From assembly GCA_002633025.1 (NCBI GenBank), contig NMRB01000378.1, positions 200,988-264,987 on the forward strand: a DNA stretch of 64,000 bases, given 5' to 3'. Positions 42,932 to 54,202 of this stretch are shown piece by piece (position 1 is the first letter of the stretch; each line of letters starts with the position of its first letter). This DNA comes from Notospermus geniculatus (taxonomy: Eukaryota > Nemertea > Pilidiophora > Heteronemertea > Lineidae). The position numbers and the translations under genes were made by a program. Under the pieces are notes generated by a model that worked only from the letters and a program-made list of their open reading frames with translations, searched no databases and was not told the origin of the DNA.

Positions 42932-43101
42932 TAGAAATGTTTATAGGCCTATACAATGTATCGTTTTCGACTATTCTATTATACATGGTGTACGAGATAA
43001 TTCTGCTTGGAAGCAGGAGTACTGTACATTTGTTCAAAAACATGTGATTATTAAGACCAGATATCTGTGAAAATAATTATGTAACTTCTACATCCTTTCA
43101 G

Positions 43102-46100
43102 AATGTACCGCGGGTTACGTGTACAGCCGTAGATATCGAAAATGTGTCAAAAGTAAGTTCTGGGTCGTTTGGCTTATTTTACAGGTTTAGCGTGAAGGTA
43201 ACAGATTTATGTAGTCACGTGATACAGGCATCAGTCGACTCTCACCGGGTCCACCTTCCCTCGACAGAACACTGTTATTGCAATTGTTTTGATTTCGGGA
43301 ATAACAGGAATGTATAACACCGTATTTATGATAAATATGGGTAGGCATGCTAACTTTGGTACTTTCTTCGCTTTTTCCCACTGATTATGAAACACATCTT
43401 GAAAACACACGCGACGCACTTTATTTTGAGGTGAGGGTCGTCGCTATCAACATCTCTGGGAGGGGGCATTTATCCCGAAATACATGTACAACTCAATTCC
43501 TGCCTGTACTGCGCTTTTATTGGCTCTGGATCTTATTAAGCCATTGGATTCCCAAAAAAATGTAGGGAGTAGGTATTGATATACAATAACCGATTTGACT
43601 CCCCTCCAACGCTGGAACGCTGCAGAATAAAATCCATAAATTGTGTGAGGAGGTGAACTAGAAATAATCACGCCTGGCACTATTCTATTTATCGTTTCAG
43701 ATTGTCGGGCAAGAGGTACGTATTATTTTGTGAACGGCACATAAGCCCACAAGTAAAGTACGCCAGTAATAGGAACTTAGCCCGCTACCTCAATAGGCTC
43801 CAGGACCCATATTCATAAAACTACTTAAGTCTACGGGTGACACACATCCTTTGTTCAACACAAAAGATAAGTATCACACTTTGGCTTAAGTATGTTTATG
43901 AATATGGACCCAGTATAGTGGTTAAAACTTTTGAAATGAAAGTGACGCTGGTCCTAATCAATTTGCCACCCCACTTCGTATCTATTACGAAGTGGAAATT
44001 TAAAAATTCAAGATGCACCATTATCTCTCTCGGTCTTACATGATATGATAAAAGACGCACTGGCAGCAGGGACATTAAATGTCCCTGCTGGGACGAACCA
44101 TTCCAGAAATACATTAGGTCCTGGAAGTGCAGTTGAATTTCGTATTTCGTACTTCGTGTTTCGTCCGATTTGCGAAACCTCTGTGCTGATGGAACCACGA
44201 AGTTCGACACTTGGCGTTAGAAAATGCTTGCAAAGTTGGCGTTCTCTGTGCTACTAGTTTCAACCGATTTGGACTCAAGCGTTTGCCGAATGCTAATCGG
44301 AGTCAAGAGTGTGCTTCTAATGACAAATCACTGTAAAAACTCATCATAAGCTCGAGAAACCCATGGGAATGGGTTCATTTTGTCCCCTATCCCATGGGTG
44401 CCAACACCCCACGGGTAGCAATATCGTAGATGGGCCAAAGTGACCTACGAAACTGGTCATTATGGGTCAATAGATCTCTCTCATATCTCAACGTACGTAG
44501 ACCTAAGGACGAACGTAGACGTTATGACAATGCCCGATAGTACACGGCCAGTGAATGGTCAAGCGCCGACATGTGACCACTGCACATAATTCAGTTATGA
44601 GCCGTTCTTCAATGGTAGGCGGGTCAGTTATTCATGAGCAGCGAGTGCGATCAAACTGCACTCTCTGGTGGCGGCTAGGCACATTCAAGCAATAGTTATT
44701 GTCTTCTTTCACATTGCGCAACCACAACAGCCCTTTTGATCTCTGCAGACCTTGACTGTGCTTGAACATTTTATTGAATCATCAAGGGGCGATTTAATAC
44801 ACGTTGGCTAAGCTAACCATTGGTTCCACCAAAAATAGATAGGCATGCCAAAAATGTACAACTAAATTTTTCACCAAAAAGCCCCGTTTTCTAAGCTCTT
44901 TTTTGCGCTTACTATCCATCCAAAAAGGGCTTTTTGATGAAAAATTTGTTGCACACTTTTCGCATGCCTATCTATTTTTGGTTGAACAAATGGGTAGCTT
45001 AGCCAACGTCCAATAAATCGGCCCCAAGCAGGGCTAATTCTTGGCAACTGATCAAGGTGTAGTTTAGCTTTATTTCTTGTCGTTGGCGGTGAGAGATGGA
45101 CCGAATTCGACTGCGCTTTATTCCTCCACCCGTACCTCCGCCATCCCGCCACTTCCGCCCCTAGGATGTGTTCTACCACTTCCTCCCCCTCTAACAATCC
45201 CGCTGATAGAGGAAATTCTGACCAGGCAAGATAACGCCCCAAAAAATGAGGGAAGATCTTTTTGCAACCCCTTCTCGGCATGAGATTGATTATTTGGAGA
45301 TTCACTGGAGAAATCGTGGCGATAACCCTCCCGAAGGAGACAGATTTCAGCCACAGCAACCTCTCAACTCGCACTCGGGCCCCTCGGTGTGTCTTTCATC
45401 AGCCATGTCTTCGTGAATATGGACAAATTCTTCCGCACCTAAAAGTTTTTACACTCTCCGCACTGAGATATTGCGTAATGTTAAATAAGAATGAGAGGAC
45501 GTGAACTGGTCACTGCGTGAGTAGTTAGCATGGTTAGGCCCTGTAATGATCGTTATTGTGACACCATCATGTCTCCGCCTTCTTTTTATTCACAATACAC
45601 CAGCCTCGCGCTTGACCGCTCTGCCACCACCAATCAGCGGTAGGACCTAACTGAACAAAAGGCCCATGCTTTCGCGCCGTCAGTCACGTGTCTGTAAACC
45701 AATTAGCGCCAAGCTTACAGTTCCGAAACGTAGACGTAATGCTACGTACGTTGAGATATGAGAGAGATCTAGTGGAACCTAAGGACCTGTTCGTTTCATA
45801 CCCGAAGAACAAATTCCTGGTACCATGTGGACCCATTCTCTATTATACCCATTTAAAGAAATCCATGGCAAACGGGTCCAGATAGGGGACAAAATCATGG
45901 GTTTCTCGAGCTTATTAGTTTTTACAGGTTTTTATTCATGTTACTTTACATGTAGTTTCAATTAAACCTTCGCTTCCTAACAAATGTATATTTGAAGGTT
46001 GTACACGGTCACATTATTGCCACTAACGCCCCAGAATCGATGTTATTTCCGTTATAGTACACTTTGGCAAGTGGTCGTCACTGGCGGATGACGCCAGATC

Positions 46101-46230
46101 ACATTCTTACTGCCCAAAAGGCTGGGTCGGGACGCACTGTGGATGTCAAGGTCATTGTGATGGATCGTACTTTATTAACATAAGAACCTGCGAAGCTAGA
46201 CACAGATTGCGCGGGAGACACCGTGCTCGG
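43102..46230 (+). CDS. Cys-rich secreted-protein candidate, three exons including a 15-nt microexon
   Basis: Exons 43102-43152 (51 nt), 43701-43715 (15 nt) and 46058-46230 (173 nt) have good acceptors (CATCCTTTCAG, ATCGTTTCAG, TTCCGTTATAG) and donors (GTAAGT, GTACGT, GTATGT). Their phases agree: phase 1 in, phase 1 out at each junction, and phase 0 after the last. The joined frame has no stop and reads, in pieces, CTAGYVYSRRYRKCVK, NCRAR, then HFGKWSSLADDARSHSYCPK, GWVGTHCGCQGHCDGSYF and RTCEARHRLRGRHRAR. Nine cysteines in about 79 residues suggest a disulfide-rich extracellular module (EGF- or TSP-like flavour, no firm match). Upstream and downstream exons are missing. The introns hold MITEs at 43804-43910 and 44331-45927. 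Confidence 0.5.
43804..43910. mobile_element. Harbinger-like MITE, 107 bp, CAG duplication
   Basis: Ends GACCCATATTCATAAA and inverse TTTATGAATATGGACC are flanked by CAG (43801-43803 and 43911-43913). Inner arms share ACTTAAG. Confidence 0.8.
43965..44186 (+). repeat. Dispersed repeat, copy 1
   Basis: Closely similar in direct orientation to about 50160-50356, with shared blocks TTCAAGATGCACCATWA, CTCTCTCGGTCTTACATGAT, TACATTAGGTCCTGGAA and TTTCGTATTTC. Part of it, inverted, recurs near 48340-48372. Confidence 0.75.
44331..45927. mobile_element. Large element with diverged inverted ends of about 200 bp
   Basis: CTGTAAAAACT...AAGCTCGAGAAACCCATG at the left is mirrored at 45862-45927. A second mirrored block (GAGATATGAGAGAGATCTA) lies about 150 bp inward. 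The interior contains the nested foldback at 44786-45024 and no recognisable transposase. It lies in the last intron of the Cys-rich gene. Confidence 0.6.
44786..45024. mobile_element. Nested MITE with about 65-bp inverted arms
   Basis: Left GGGCGATTTAAT...ACGTTGGCTAAGCTA and right complement ending CGATTTATT-type sequence share AAAATAGATAGGCATGC. CAAG borders both ends. Confidence 0.7.
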
Positions 46231-46844
46231 GTATGTAAATCTCTGGGGATATTTGCGTGCTTATTTGTGAAAAGCCGGTGACCAAACTGAGGAGAATAGA
46301 AACGTCGACCCGAAACATTTAACTGGACAGCGAATGAGAGAATGGTGGACTTGACCGATTTATTGTATGTTCAGCTTATAGAGGGGCTGTTGGTGGTGGA
46401 GCCAGACTGAGACTTCTTGGACATGGTGTTCTTTGTCTTTGCATTCGTCAAGATGCTGTGCGATGTTTGTTTGGATGGCAGCGGGAAATCTTACCTAAAT
46501 TAGATTCTGCAAAAACAGACTTTCCTACTGATGACGTAGACAGGAAGAAATCTGCCCGTGCCTAATTTTACAAGAGTGAAGACTGCAATATTATTCAAAA
46601 GAATAGGCCTAGAGTACAGTTACCCAAACCAAAACAGCTCAAACCCTCTTTTCCAGGCTGTGGCATACTGTATGCCGGCGGTGTGCCTACACGGGAGGAT
46701 TAGACTGGTTTGGTCACACGGCTATAGGAACGCCCCACGTATCGCGTGTCCATCGGGTTCGAGGCTCTTGTCGTGCTCTCTTCATTCTTGGTGAGTATAG
46801 CCTCGTTCTCGCCCTGTTTACACTCTAGAAAAAAACAGCCTCTC
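46231..46844. other. Region downstream of the Cys-rich exon, uncertain
   Basis: An open frame near 46370-46560 ends ...FPTDDVDRKKSARA and stop; a phase-0 alternative after AAG near 46450 reads MLCDVCLDGSGKSYLN and stop. Either could be a last exon. Neither is recognised. Confidence 0.25.
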
Positions 46845-47132
46845 CAAACTCCAATTCAATGGTGCCGCTTAATCCGTAAATGCATTGTCGGGGGACACCA
46901 CGCAGGTGTGACAGGAATCGGCGTCCTAGGAATGCAGATCCGCCAAGCAATAGCCCGCATTGTAAGGTTATATTCGAATGGTCATGGTATCTCTAGCCAT
47001 AGACTATACATGTACATGTATTCTAATCCATCGCTGAACAATAAGACCGGACTTTGATTCCAGGGGACTTGGATTCCTTTCACACCTGGTTTGCGAAATT
47101 GTAATCTTTCACAGACATGACAGACACTCAGA

Positions 47133-47745
47133 GACATTCTGCATAATACATCGTGTAGAAATCGCTAACCTCTTCCTACACCTGTACACTCTGCAGCAAG
47201 CAACCAGATTCCGTGTTCAACGCTTTGGGATTTTCTCGTGCGACCAATCAGAAGCCTCGGTTCTTTTGCGATAATTTATTCATACGAGTACGCCGTTCAA
47301 CTTCGTAGTGAACAACACTAGCCTGCTGGTACTGACTTCCCACTGCCAGTCCTACAACAGACTAACAAATAGTCTCCAACGAGTATTGCCTAAGCGGCTT
47401 CTTTTTGAGTACGTGTAAGTCCTTCCACGGAGAATTTGTATTCAAATAAAGTTTCACCGACCGCCATCTTGTCATTATATCCGAGCTGCCGATGCAAGCT
47501 TTGCCGTGATTGGTTGCTATTTTTGGTACCGGGGAAAAATCCTTGAACACGGAATATGGGGTCGTATTTTAGAATGTTCCTTAACGTTAAGGTCGACCTT
47601 AAAGTCTATTGTAAAACCATCGAGAACAATAGATTTAAGGCGGACCTTAATGTTAAGGAACGTTCTAAAATACGGCCCGTGGTTTGCTTAATTCGTGAAG
47701 GTCAAGGGAGGAGAAGCCGAGTCTTGACCTGAACTCAGTGAAGAT
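47133..47745. repeat. Dispersed helicase-fragment repeat, copy 2
   Basis: Counterpart of 11245-11735. The minus-strand helicase frame is more decayed here and the P-loop is lost. The copy is interrupted by a 120-bp MITE at 47559-47678. Confidence 0.7.
47559..47678. mobile_element. Palindromic MITE with empty-site partner
   Basis: Ends GGGTCGTATTTTAGAA and inverse TTCTAAAATACGGCCC. The flanks are ATG on the left and GTG on the right; the uninterrupted copy near 11653 reads GAATGTGGTTTGC. The insertion thus made a 3-bp GTG duplication, with one later change. Harbinger-like. Confidence 0.88.
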
Positions 47746-47825
47746 GCTCAGAGAGGACGAAGTCTGGGGATCAAACAGACTTGTCCTGCTGCGTGGTCGA
47801 TGTTCGACTTGGCATAATAGCATAA

Positions 47826-48088
47826 AGTGCTTTTCAGAATGTCCAGTCATTTTTGCACTCATTTGACCTTGCAATGGAACCAAACCACAAGCCACTAATA
47901 TTGAGCAGTTACGTGTGCATGCCAATAAATGGCTGACCGACTTCTAATAGGACCTTGTTCAGGTCTGCACTCTGATTCAAGATAATCATGCAATGATGCA
48001 CACTTAACTGGCGCATTTGTGGTTTGTGGTTAGGTTCCATTGCAAGGTCAAATGAGTGCAAAAATGACTGGACATTCTGAAAAGCACT
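47826..48088. mobile_element. Foldback element with about 65-bp arms
   Basis: AGTGCTTTTCAGAATGTCCA at the left is exactly mirrored at the right. The arms continue through GTCATTTTTGCACTC and CCTTGCAATGGAACC. Confidence 0.8.
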
Positions 48089-49115
48089 ATACATGTAATA
48101 GCTCTTGCGTCTTCGTACTCTTCATGTGTCGACTGATCCTGAATACTCTGTTATACTTTTAGGCTGTCTCATGCATTTCCACGTTTTATGAGGTTCACGA
48201 AGAGTAAGAAATCCTGTAAGGCCTTTAACGGATGTAGAAGTTGCAGGCTGCAAGCTGTCTGTTTAACTGTCAGTAAGTTTACAAAGCACCAATATCGAGC
48301 GAGTTAATCGATGTCCGCCTGACCAATTTCAATAGGGAGGTTTCGCAAATGTGACGAAACACGAAATACGAAAGGCTGGTGTTATTTGGCGAGCCGCTCT
48401 CTGTGCAACGATCCGCGGATGGTCTTAGATGGCGAGCCGCTCTCTGAGCAGATTTGTGTAACGCAGTTGCACAGCGAGCCGGATGGATGTGCAGTGAACA
48501 AATTCAGCCTTGCTCAGCGAGCTGATGGGCCTCATTAATTAGACCGGGTTTATTTATCGAGCCGCTCGATGAAGAAGCACTACTTTCGGTCTTATTTGTC
48601 AAGCCGCTCGATGAGGAGTACGTGGATTCAGTGTTATTTATCGAGCTAGCTTGACAAGCAAGCTTCAAAATCGGCATTGTTCGTCGAGCTGGTAATAAAG
48701 ACAGGCCTCCTCATGAATATGCAATGGCTTCAGCTTGTTTAGTTGGGAAGTCGGCAGTGTGGTGGTGTTTCATTGCTCGCAACATGGGGGTCTCCGAAGC
48801 CAATTTATCCTTTTTTCAACCCTTGTTTCTGCGTGATGACCCAAATCTTAGACACTGTGGTCGCATGCCTAGCTTCAAACTCTCGGTTTTCGTCAGTTCT
48901 GAAGATTAATCCGCTGGGGTTTGTGGGTCAGAATCTGCCGGTGAGTCCGAACACCAGGGTGTGCCCAGGATGATGCAACGATTCTGTAGACGATTTTATC
49001 AGTGTCACCACTAAGAAAAAAATAATTAACCAGTTGTTCTTTGTAGAAATTTGGAAAGTCAACATAATTTTCTAAGAAAAGGAAAAAAAAAGAAAAATAA
49101 TGAAAAAACACTATG

Positions 49116-49192
49116 ACCACACGGGAATCGAACCCTCGACCTCAGGGGTGTAAGCCCAACATCTTTGCAATGTGCCAATCAACACACTGAAG
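49116..49192 (-). repeat. tRNA-like segment
   Basis: On the minus strand a B-box GGGTTCGATTCCC closes a T-arm-like structure, preceded by an A-box-like TTGATTGGCACA. The anticodon arm does not fold cleanly, so a SINE head or tRNA pseudogene is more likely than a working tRNA. Confidence 0.45.
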
Positions 49193-49568
49193 ACAATGGT
49201 AGTGTATTTGTCACCTGGTTCCGTAAATACGGCCAGCTCGACGTTTAAGCCCAATTTTGCGTACTGTTCAGCGAGCCGGGCTTGATAAATAGCCACTTCG
49301 CATTAATTATTCATGAGGAGGTGTTGGCGAGTGGCCCTCTCTGCTTGTGCCATGGTTAAAAGTGAATTAGTCGCGCGGCAGTAAAAGTGATGCTACATAA
49401 CATGTACCAAAAATAGATATCTATTTTTGCATGTACGAATAATTTCTAAATTACGAAAGTCCATATTTTAGCAGATTACATTTTTGTTCGGTGGATTTAG
49501 AGTATTTTCAGATAAAAAAAGGCCAAAAGAAAAAAACAGGAGACAGGAAAAGTGGTGATAAAAAATTA

Positions 49569-49640
49569 CCCCAGGCGGGAGTCGAACCGGGGACCTAACA
49601 TTTACTAGCCAAACGCTCTAGCCACTGAGCTACCGAGACA
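49569..49640 (-). repeat. tRNA-like segment
   Basis: Minus strand: TAGCTCAGTGGCTAGAGC is a good D-arm and A-box, and CCGGTTCGACTCC a good B-box. The anticodon stem and acceptor pairing fail, so it is called a tRNA-derived repeat rather than a gene. Confidence 0.5.
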
Positions 49641-50159
49641 GCTGGTAGCGCAGCGGTTTCATTGGCCAATGTTGAGCGATGGTTATGACTATTCATTGTT
49701 TGCTTGCCATCTGAGACCATATTTCTGTGTTTGGAAAGCATTTTCCTTGTCAAATAACAACTCCAATAGTCATGTTTCTTTTAAAATCAACAAAACTAGG
49801 TCAAAAACTGGCATAAGCCGGAGGCCCCAGCTCTTTTTTCACCGATATTTGATCGAAGTGGAAGGGCGATCATTCGAATCCGCCATTTTGCTTTTTGTAA
49901 TCTCGATTTTCATTGGTCGCCACAGCGCATAGCTATTTAACCCGGCGCGCTATCCAAGCTGAAACAAAGTGACTGCACAGAGAGCTGGGCTCGCCGAATA
50001 GTCACTCCCAATACGAAATTGGACTTCACTTCCATGACGTAATGTATTTCAGGACATGGTTAGTACCACAAATATCGCCTGCTGCAATAGCGTCTTTTAG
50101 CGTATGGCATTAGACCGATAGAGTTACAGTGTATATTAAAATTTGAAATTTATCCTTCG

Positions 50160-50356
50160 TATCGACTTCGTAGATACGAATTGGAAATTTAAAAATTCAA
50201 GATGCACCATAACTCTCTCGGTCTTACATGATATGCTAAAAGACGCACCGGATGCAGGGACATTGTGGAAGCAACCATCTCCAGGAATACATTAGGTCCT
50301 GGAAATGATGTTGAATTTCGTATTTCCTACTTCGTGTTTCGTCAAATTTGTGAAAC
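50160..50356 (+). repeat. Dispersed repeat, copy 2
   Basis: Direct-orientation relative of 43965-44186. Confidence 0.75.
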
Positions 50357-50696
50357 CTCACTAGACGCAAGGGCCCAACGCGCCGCGTAGCGGCCAACAG
50401 CGAAGCTAGCCAAAGACTTTTCACGGGTCAGTCAATAGAATTGGACTCATAGATGAAATGCGTCTAATGTTCAGATGGAACATACCGGACGGTTGGTTCA
50501 CGTTTTTAGTGGCTGTGAACGTAGATATGTAGCGATATGCTGACAGATTTGCTGGGGACTTGCTCTGTGGATGTTGTAAAATGCAATTTTTGGAAGATTA
50601 TTCTGATTTGTAACGTCATTTCTAATTATCATAAAAATATGTTGAGTAGCTGGGATATGTTTATAAACATTTATTGAGCAGCCACCGCCATGACGT

Positions 50697-51037
50697 GGCC
50701 GGCTGGCACATGGGTAGAGCGTCCGGCTCTGAATCCGGGGCGCCGGGTTCGAGCCTTGCGATAGGAATTTTTTTCATGTGTCTGTTTCTCTGTTTATTTT
50801 TTGGGCTGAAAACGTTTGCTCGCAGGATGAATATCTCCCCATTTCCCTACAAATCTGCATTTGCTAATAAATACTTATAACCACAGATCCCTGTCAGCTG
50901 CCCTGCATTCAGAGAGACTTTTCACTAAAGTCTCTCTGAATGCAGGGGCAGCTGACGGCCATCGACATTCCCCTCTCAGTCACCAAAAATATCAACACCC
51001 CAACTAACGTTCAAGACTACTGGATGTATTATCATAT
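50697..51037 (+). repeat. tRNA-derived SINE-like repeat with conserved hairpin, copy 2
   Basis: The head has an A-box-like TGGGTAGAGCG and B-box GGGTTCGAGCC. The body matches the reverse complement of 35206-35450, including TTTCCCTACAAATCTGCATT and ACTAACGTTCAAGACTACTG. The hairpin at 50893-50956 has a 20-bp perfect core stem and, with the outer GTCAGCTG pairing, about 29 bp in all. Confidence 0.7.
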
Positions 51038-52123
51038 TGTCCAATTGGATAACGCATATGGGCCGTATGCACCAACGAAGATTATCTTGAACTCAGGTTC
51101 AGCCACAACTTTTCAATTNCCCCCCCCCCAGGCCATAAAGGCTTTGAATAGGGTACACCGGTACAAATAAACACAGTCCATTTTGTTATTTTATTAGTGT
51201 ACATAACGACTATGCCCGCTCCTCATCATAGCACCCCACCATTAACGCTGAAAAAATAATGCATTTTCAACTATCCCCTATGAAAAACTTTAACTTTTCA
51301 CTGGCAGATGTAACAGTACATAGTCCAGGCTGTACACAAATGATGTTTTGGAACGAGCTGCTTATGGTTGCTTTCCGCTACAAAGCTCTAAAGTACTAAG
51401 TAGTGAAACAACAGAAGGAGCTGGTTGATATTATCATAATTAGGGGCCTATGTCATGATCAATGATATGAGCTACAGTGTCAACCATGAAATTCTCAACA
51501 AGATAGCTGTAGTACTTTCCGAGATTTCCCCAAAGTTGACGACCTCTGTTAAACCTTTGGACAGTTTCAATATTCTGGCTGGTTTCAATTTGGGTCGTTT
51601 CAATGTGGGTAGTTCCAAGGTTTTGAGGTTACCATGGCAACCACACATTCCTGGCTCGAACACTGTACCGGTAGCAGTAAACGAATGGAAGATTTGACCC
51701 CAGTAAACTATAACAAGGAGTCATGACCCCCAAAACGAACTGCCTGATGTCTAAAGACCCCAGCATCTTCCGAAATTGACTTCCATACAAAAATTGTGGA
51801 AGTCATGACCCTGGTAGGGAAAAAAGTTAATGAAAGCCCTGAATGACATATCACACGGGTTTTTAATTTGACTTAATTTTCAAGGTCACAGAGGTCAAAG
51901 TTCAAATTTCACCTTTGGGTGGCACGTTTCGTGGCTATTTGTCCTGGATTGCTCAAATTAGGTGTCATGGTATATCTAGACACTCTCTATGTCTACAGCG
52001 AATTTCGGTCCGATCGGACTTCAAATATGGCCGTCAGGAAATCAGGCATTCGTCCATAGCGCGTTAACTACTGCAACTAGAATGCTCTGAATCTGAAGAA
52101 TTATGTATCTATGTAGCTTTCAT
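51038..52123. other. Intergenic with one dispersed-repeat relative
   Basis: Nothing coding recognised. A poly-C tract with an isolated N lies at 51119-51130. The block 51840-51960 belongs to the AGGTCA-bearing dispersed repeat described for 55883-56660. Confidence 0.45.
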
Positions 52124-52474
52124 GAATATGAAATAGAAATCGGGTTTCTAAGGTGAAAGACATTGCTTCCTACCAGAATCGAACCCACGGACCCTCGCAT
52201 AAGGCATCAATCGCCAGCACTAACGGGCAGCACGCCTTAAACCACTAGGCCAAATCCCCATCTTCAAAAAAGATGGTTCAATGGCCCATGTTTAAACGAG
52301 GCGTCCATCAGTACCCTGCGAGTAGTCCAAACAATCTCCGAACCCAAACAGTTTTATGTTATACGAGGGGTCACAAATAAAGGAGATACAAGTAAAGAAT
52401 ATGAAATAGAAATCGGGTTTCTAAGGTGAAAGACATTGCTTCCTACCAGAATCGAACCCACGGACCCTCGCATA
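52124..52474 (-). repeat. tRNA-like repeat bracketed by exact 78-bp direct repeats
   Basis: 52124-52201 and 52397-52474 are identical. On the minus strand 52165-52259 reads as a long-variable-arm tRNA-like sequence, with TGGCCTAGTGGTTTAAGGCG as A-box region and GTGGGTTCGATTC as B-box. The second direct repeat holds only the 3' part. Probably a SINE insertion or template-switch duplication. Confidence 0.65.
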
Positions 52475-54043
52475 GCCTTCATGTGTAGCCTTCATGTGTA
52501 CAGCAAATTTTAGCCTGATCTGACTTCAGAGACCGCTGCCAAGAAGCCACCTTGGAAAATGGAACTTTGACCTGTATGACCTAACAAGAGCACTGCAAAG
52601 CAGTACATATGCCCCGACTTGAAGTGGAGAAATATCAGGGTGTTATATGACCATGAACTGTGTATGTATCTATTGATGTCATATCAGTTTAACTCCAGTG
52701 GTGATGATCCCATTGTTCTGACTATCGGTAGTTGCATTATTGGTGAAGTAAAGAAGGAAATACAAGAATTGGTGAAATCGAATACGTTTTATTACACATG
52801 TATATAAAATATGAAGTGACTGTTGAAAATGTTGAGTCTACATGTAACTCACAAATGACTCTCTAGCATCCCTAAGTTATGATACGAGTCCAATTGCAAG
52901 GAAATTCGAAATTAAAATGCACACAAACAAGTATTTCCTCTTGCATTACATATGGCCAAACATCGTAGAAATCTCGTAAATAAACCATCACAGGACTAAT
53001 CAACTACATTTTGATACTTACCAGCAGTAACCCACAAAATTCCAGCAATAAATCAGCCTGAAACGACACATCACACTCCGCCATTTCACCACCAGCAATC
53101 ACCACGTGTGTTTGTTTATGTTCGCCAGCAGGAAGCAGCTTCACCGTATCAATCCGCCGTACCAAAATAACTGAACGGAATTCGTTAAAATAAATAACCT
53201 TACAACTCTGTATGTTTTTTTTTATTAAATGTGAATGCATTTTCTCCAAATTGAATCAATTAAAAGGTTAACGGCAGGGAATAGGCCGTCAATCCCGGCA
53301 CTACATCGCCACGGAAGCAATCTTGGCAATCGGTGAATTGCCCACACACTCCAGGCAGACAGACTTTGCTATGCATATAGACTACGTAGCGTATGCGCAG
53401 TGGGTGACTGCGCAGGAGTCACACTCCACACCAACATGGATGACCAACCTCGACGATTATTTTGAGGCTACCGCATCAGCCAAGGAATCAGTCCAGCGTC
53501 GATCCCAACCAAAATTTGGCCAAGCAATCGGCATTAAACGATGCAGAATTATGTTTACTGAACAGAGTTTTTTATTTGAAGACACTGCTATGCCGATCAG
53601 ACTGAATAGCAGCAAACGTTTGTCACTATGTCGCATATTTTTGCATTCAGATCGGCATCCAGGTGCCATATTGCAGTGTGTTGTTCATACATGTGTGTAC
53701 GGCCAAAGCTACCTGGGCACGAGGCGTCGCACGACAAACTGACGGAATGGGCTAAAACATAATGCCCCCCTCTTTAGAGAGTCGGGGCATAAAAAAACGG
53801 ACCAACTTGAAAACCCCGTGTCTAGTTTTTTTGACTCACTCTGTAGTACATTCATTTACAGGTGAGCACATGGTCCATGGACCATTTTTTCATTGATGAA
53901 AGAATAAGGAGAGAACTCAAACTGAATCCCTACAAAATCTGCCACTTGAAACATGTACTTCCCAGGCCCCACTAGCGAATTTTCATTCAACTACCAGTAA
54001 GTTTATCTTCTGACGGTTTTAATGTGATGAAGTTGTTTTTTAG
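52475..54043. other. Intergenic, no confident gene
   Basis: The open frame at 53323-53742 is unrecognised. A palindrome ATGGTCCATGGACCAT near 53870 recurs near 56913. Confidence 0.4.
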
Positions 54044-54202
54044 GCATTCGTCGGTTACATCGTCAGCCGATATTCAAATCGGAAAACTCAAAATTGCATT
54101 CTGATGTGTTCCATCCGGAAGGAAGATTGCGAATCAATTCGAGGTGGACACTTGCGGGATTATTTCAAGAACTTGATATGGTGTGGATCATACAGAATTT
54201 AG
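54044..54202 (+). CDS. Possible terminal exon, unrecognised
   Basis: After an acceptor GTTGTTTTTTAG, a 52-codon phase-0 frame reads AFVGYIVSRYSNRK..., includes MCSIRKEDCESIRGGHLRDY and ends at TAG. Composition is protein-like, but there is no family match and no partner exon. A longer overlapping frame (54094-54624) is a competing reading. Confidence 0.2.
   Translation, partial: AFVGYIVSRYSNRKTQNCILMCSIRKEDCESIRGGHLRDYFKNLIWCGSYRI

Larger units (their letters stand above)
48340..50010. repeat. Composite repeat region with CGAGCCGCTC words
   Basis: Repeats of the type CGAGCCGCTCKMTG occur near 48392, 48434, 48560 and 48602. The end TGGCGAGCCGCTCTCTGTGCA (48389) is mirrored imperfectly near 49975-49999, suggesting an element of about 1.6 kb. 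Two tRNA-like segments lie inside. No protein-coding gene recognised. Confidence 0.5.

Noticed and set aside
44871-45374. 167-codon minus-strand frame
   Set aside because: It spans part of a foldback element, has no recognisable motif, and codes through inverted-repeat arms.
49569-49640. A functional tRNA gene
   Set aside because: The D-arm and B-box are good, but the anticodon and T stems do not pair. The same reasoning applies to the other four tRNA-like segments.
43965-50356. Segmental duplication of the whole 44-50 kb interval
   Set aside because: Only about 200 bp (43965-44186 and 50160-50356) match. The sequence between is unrelated.
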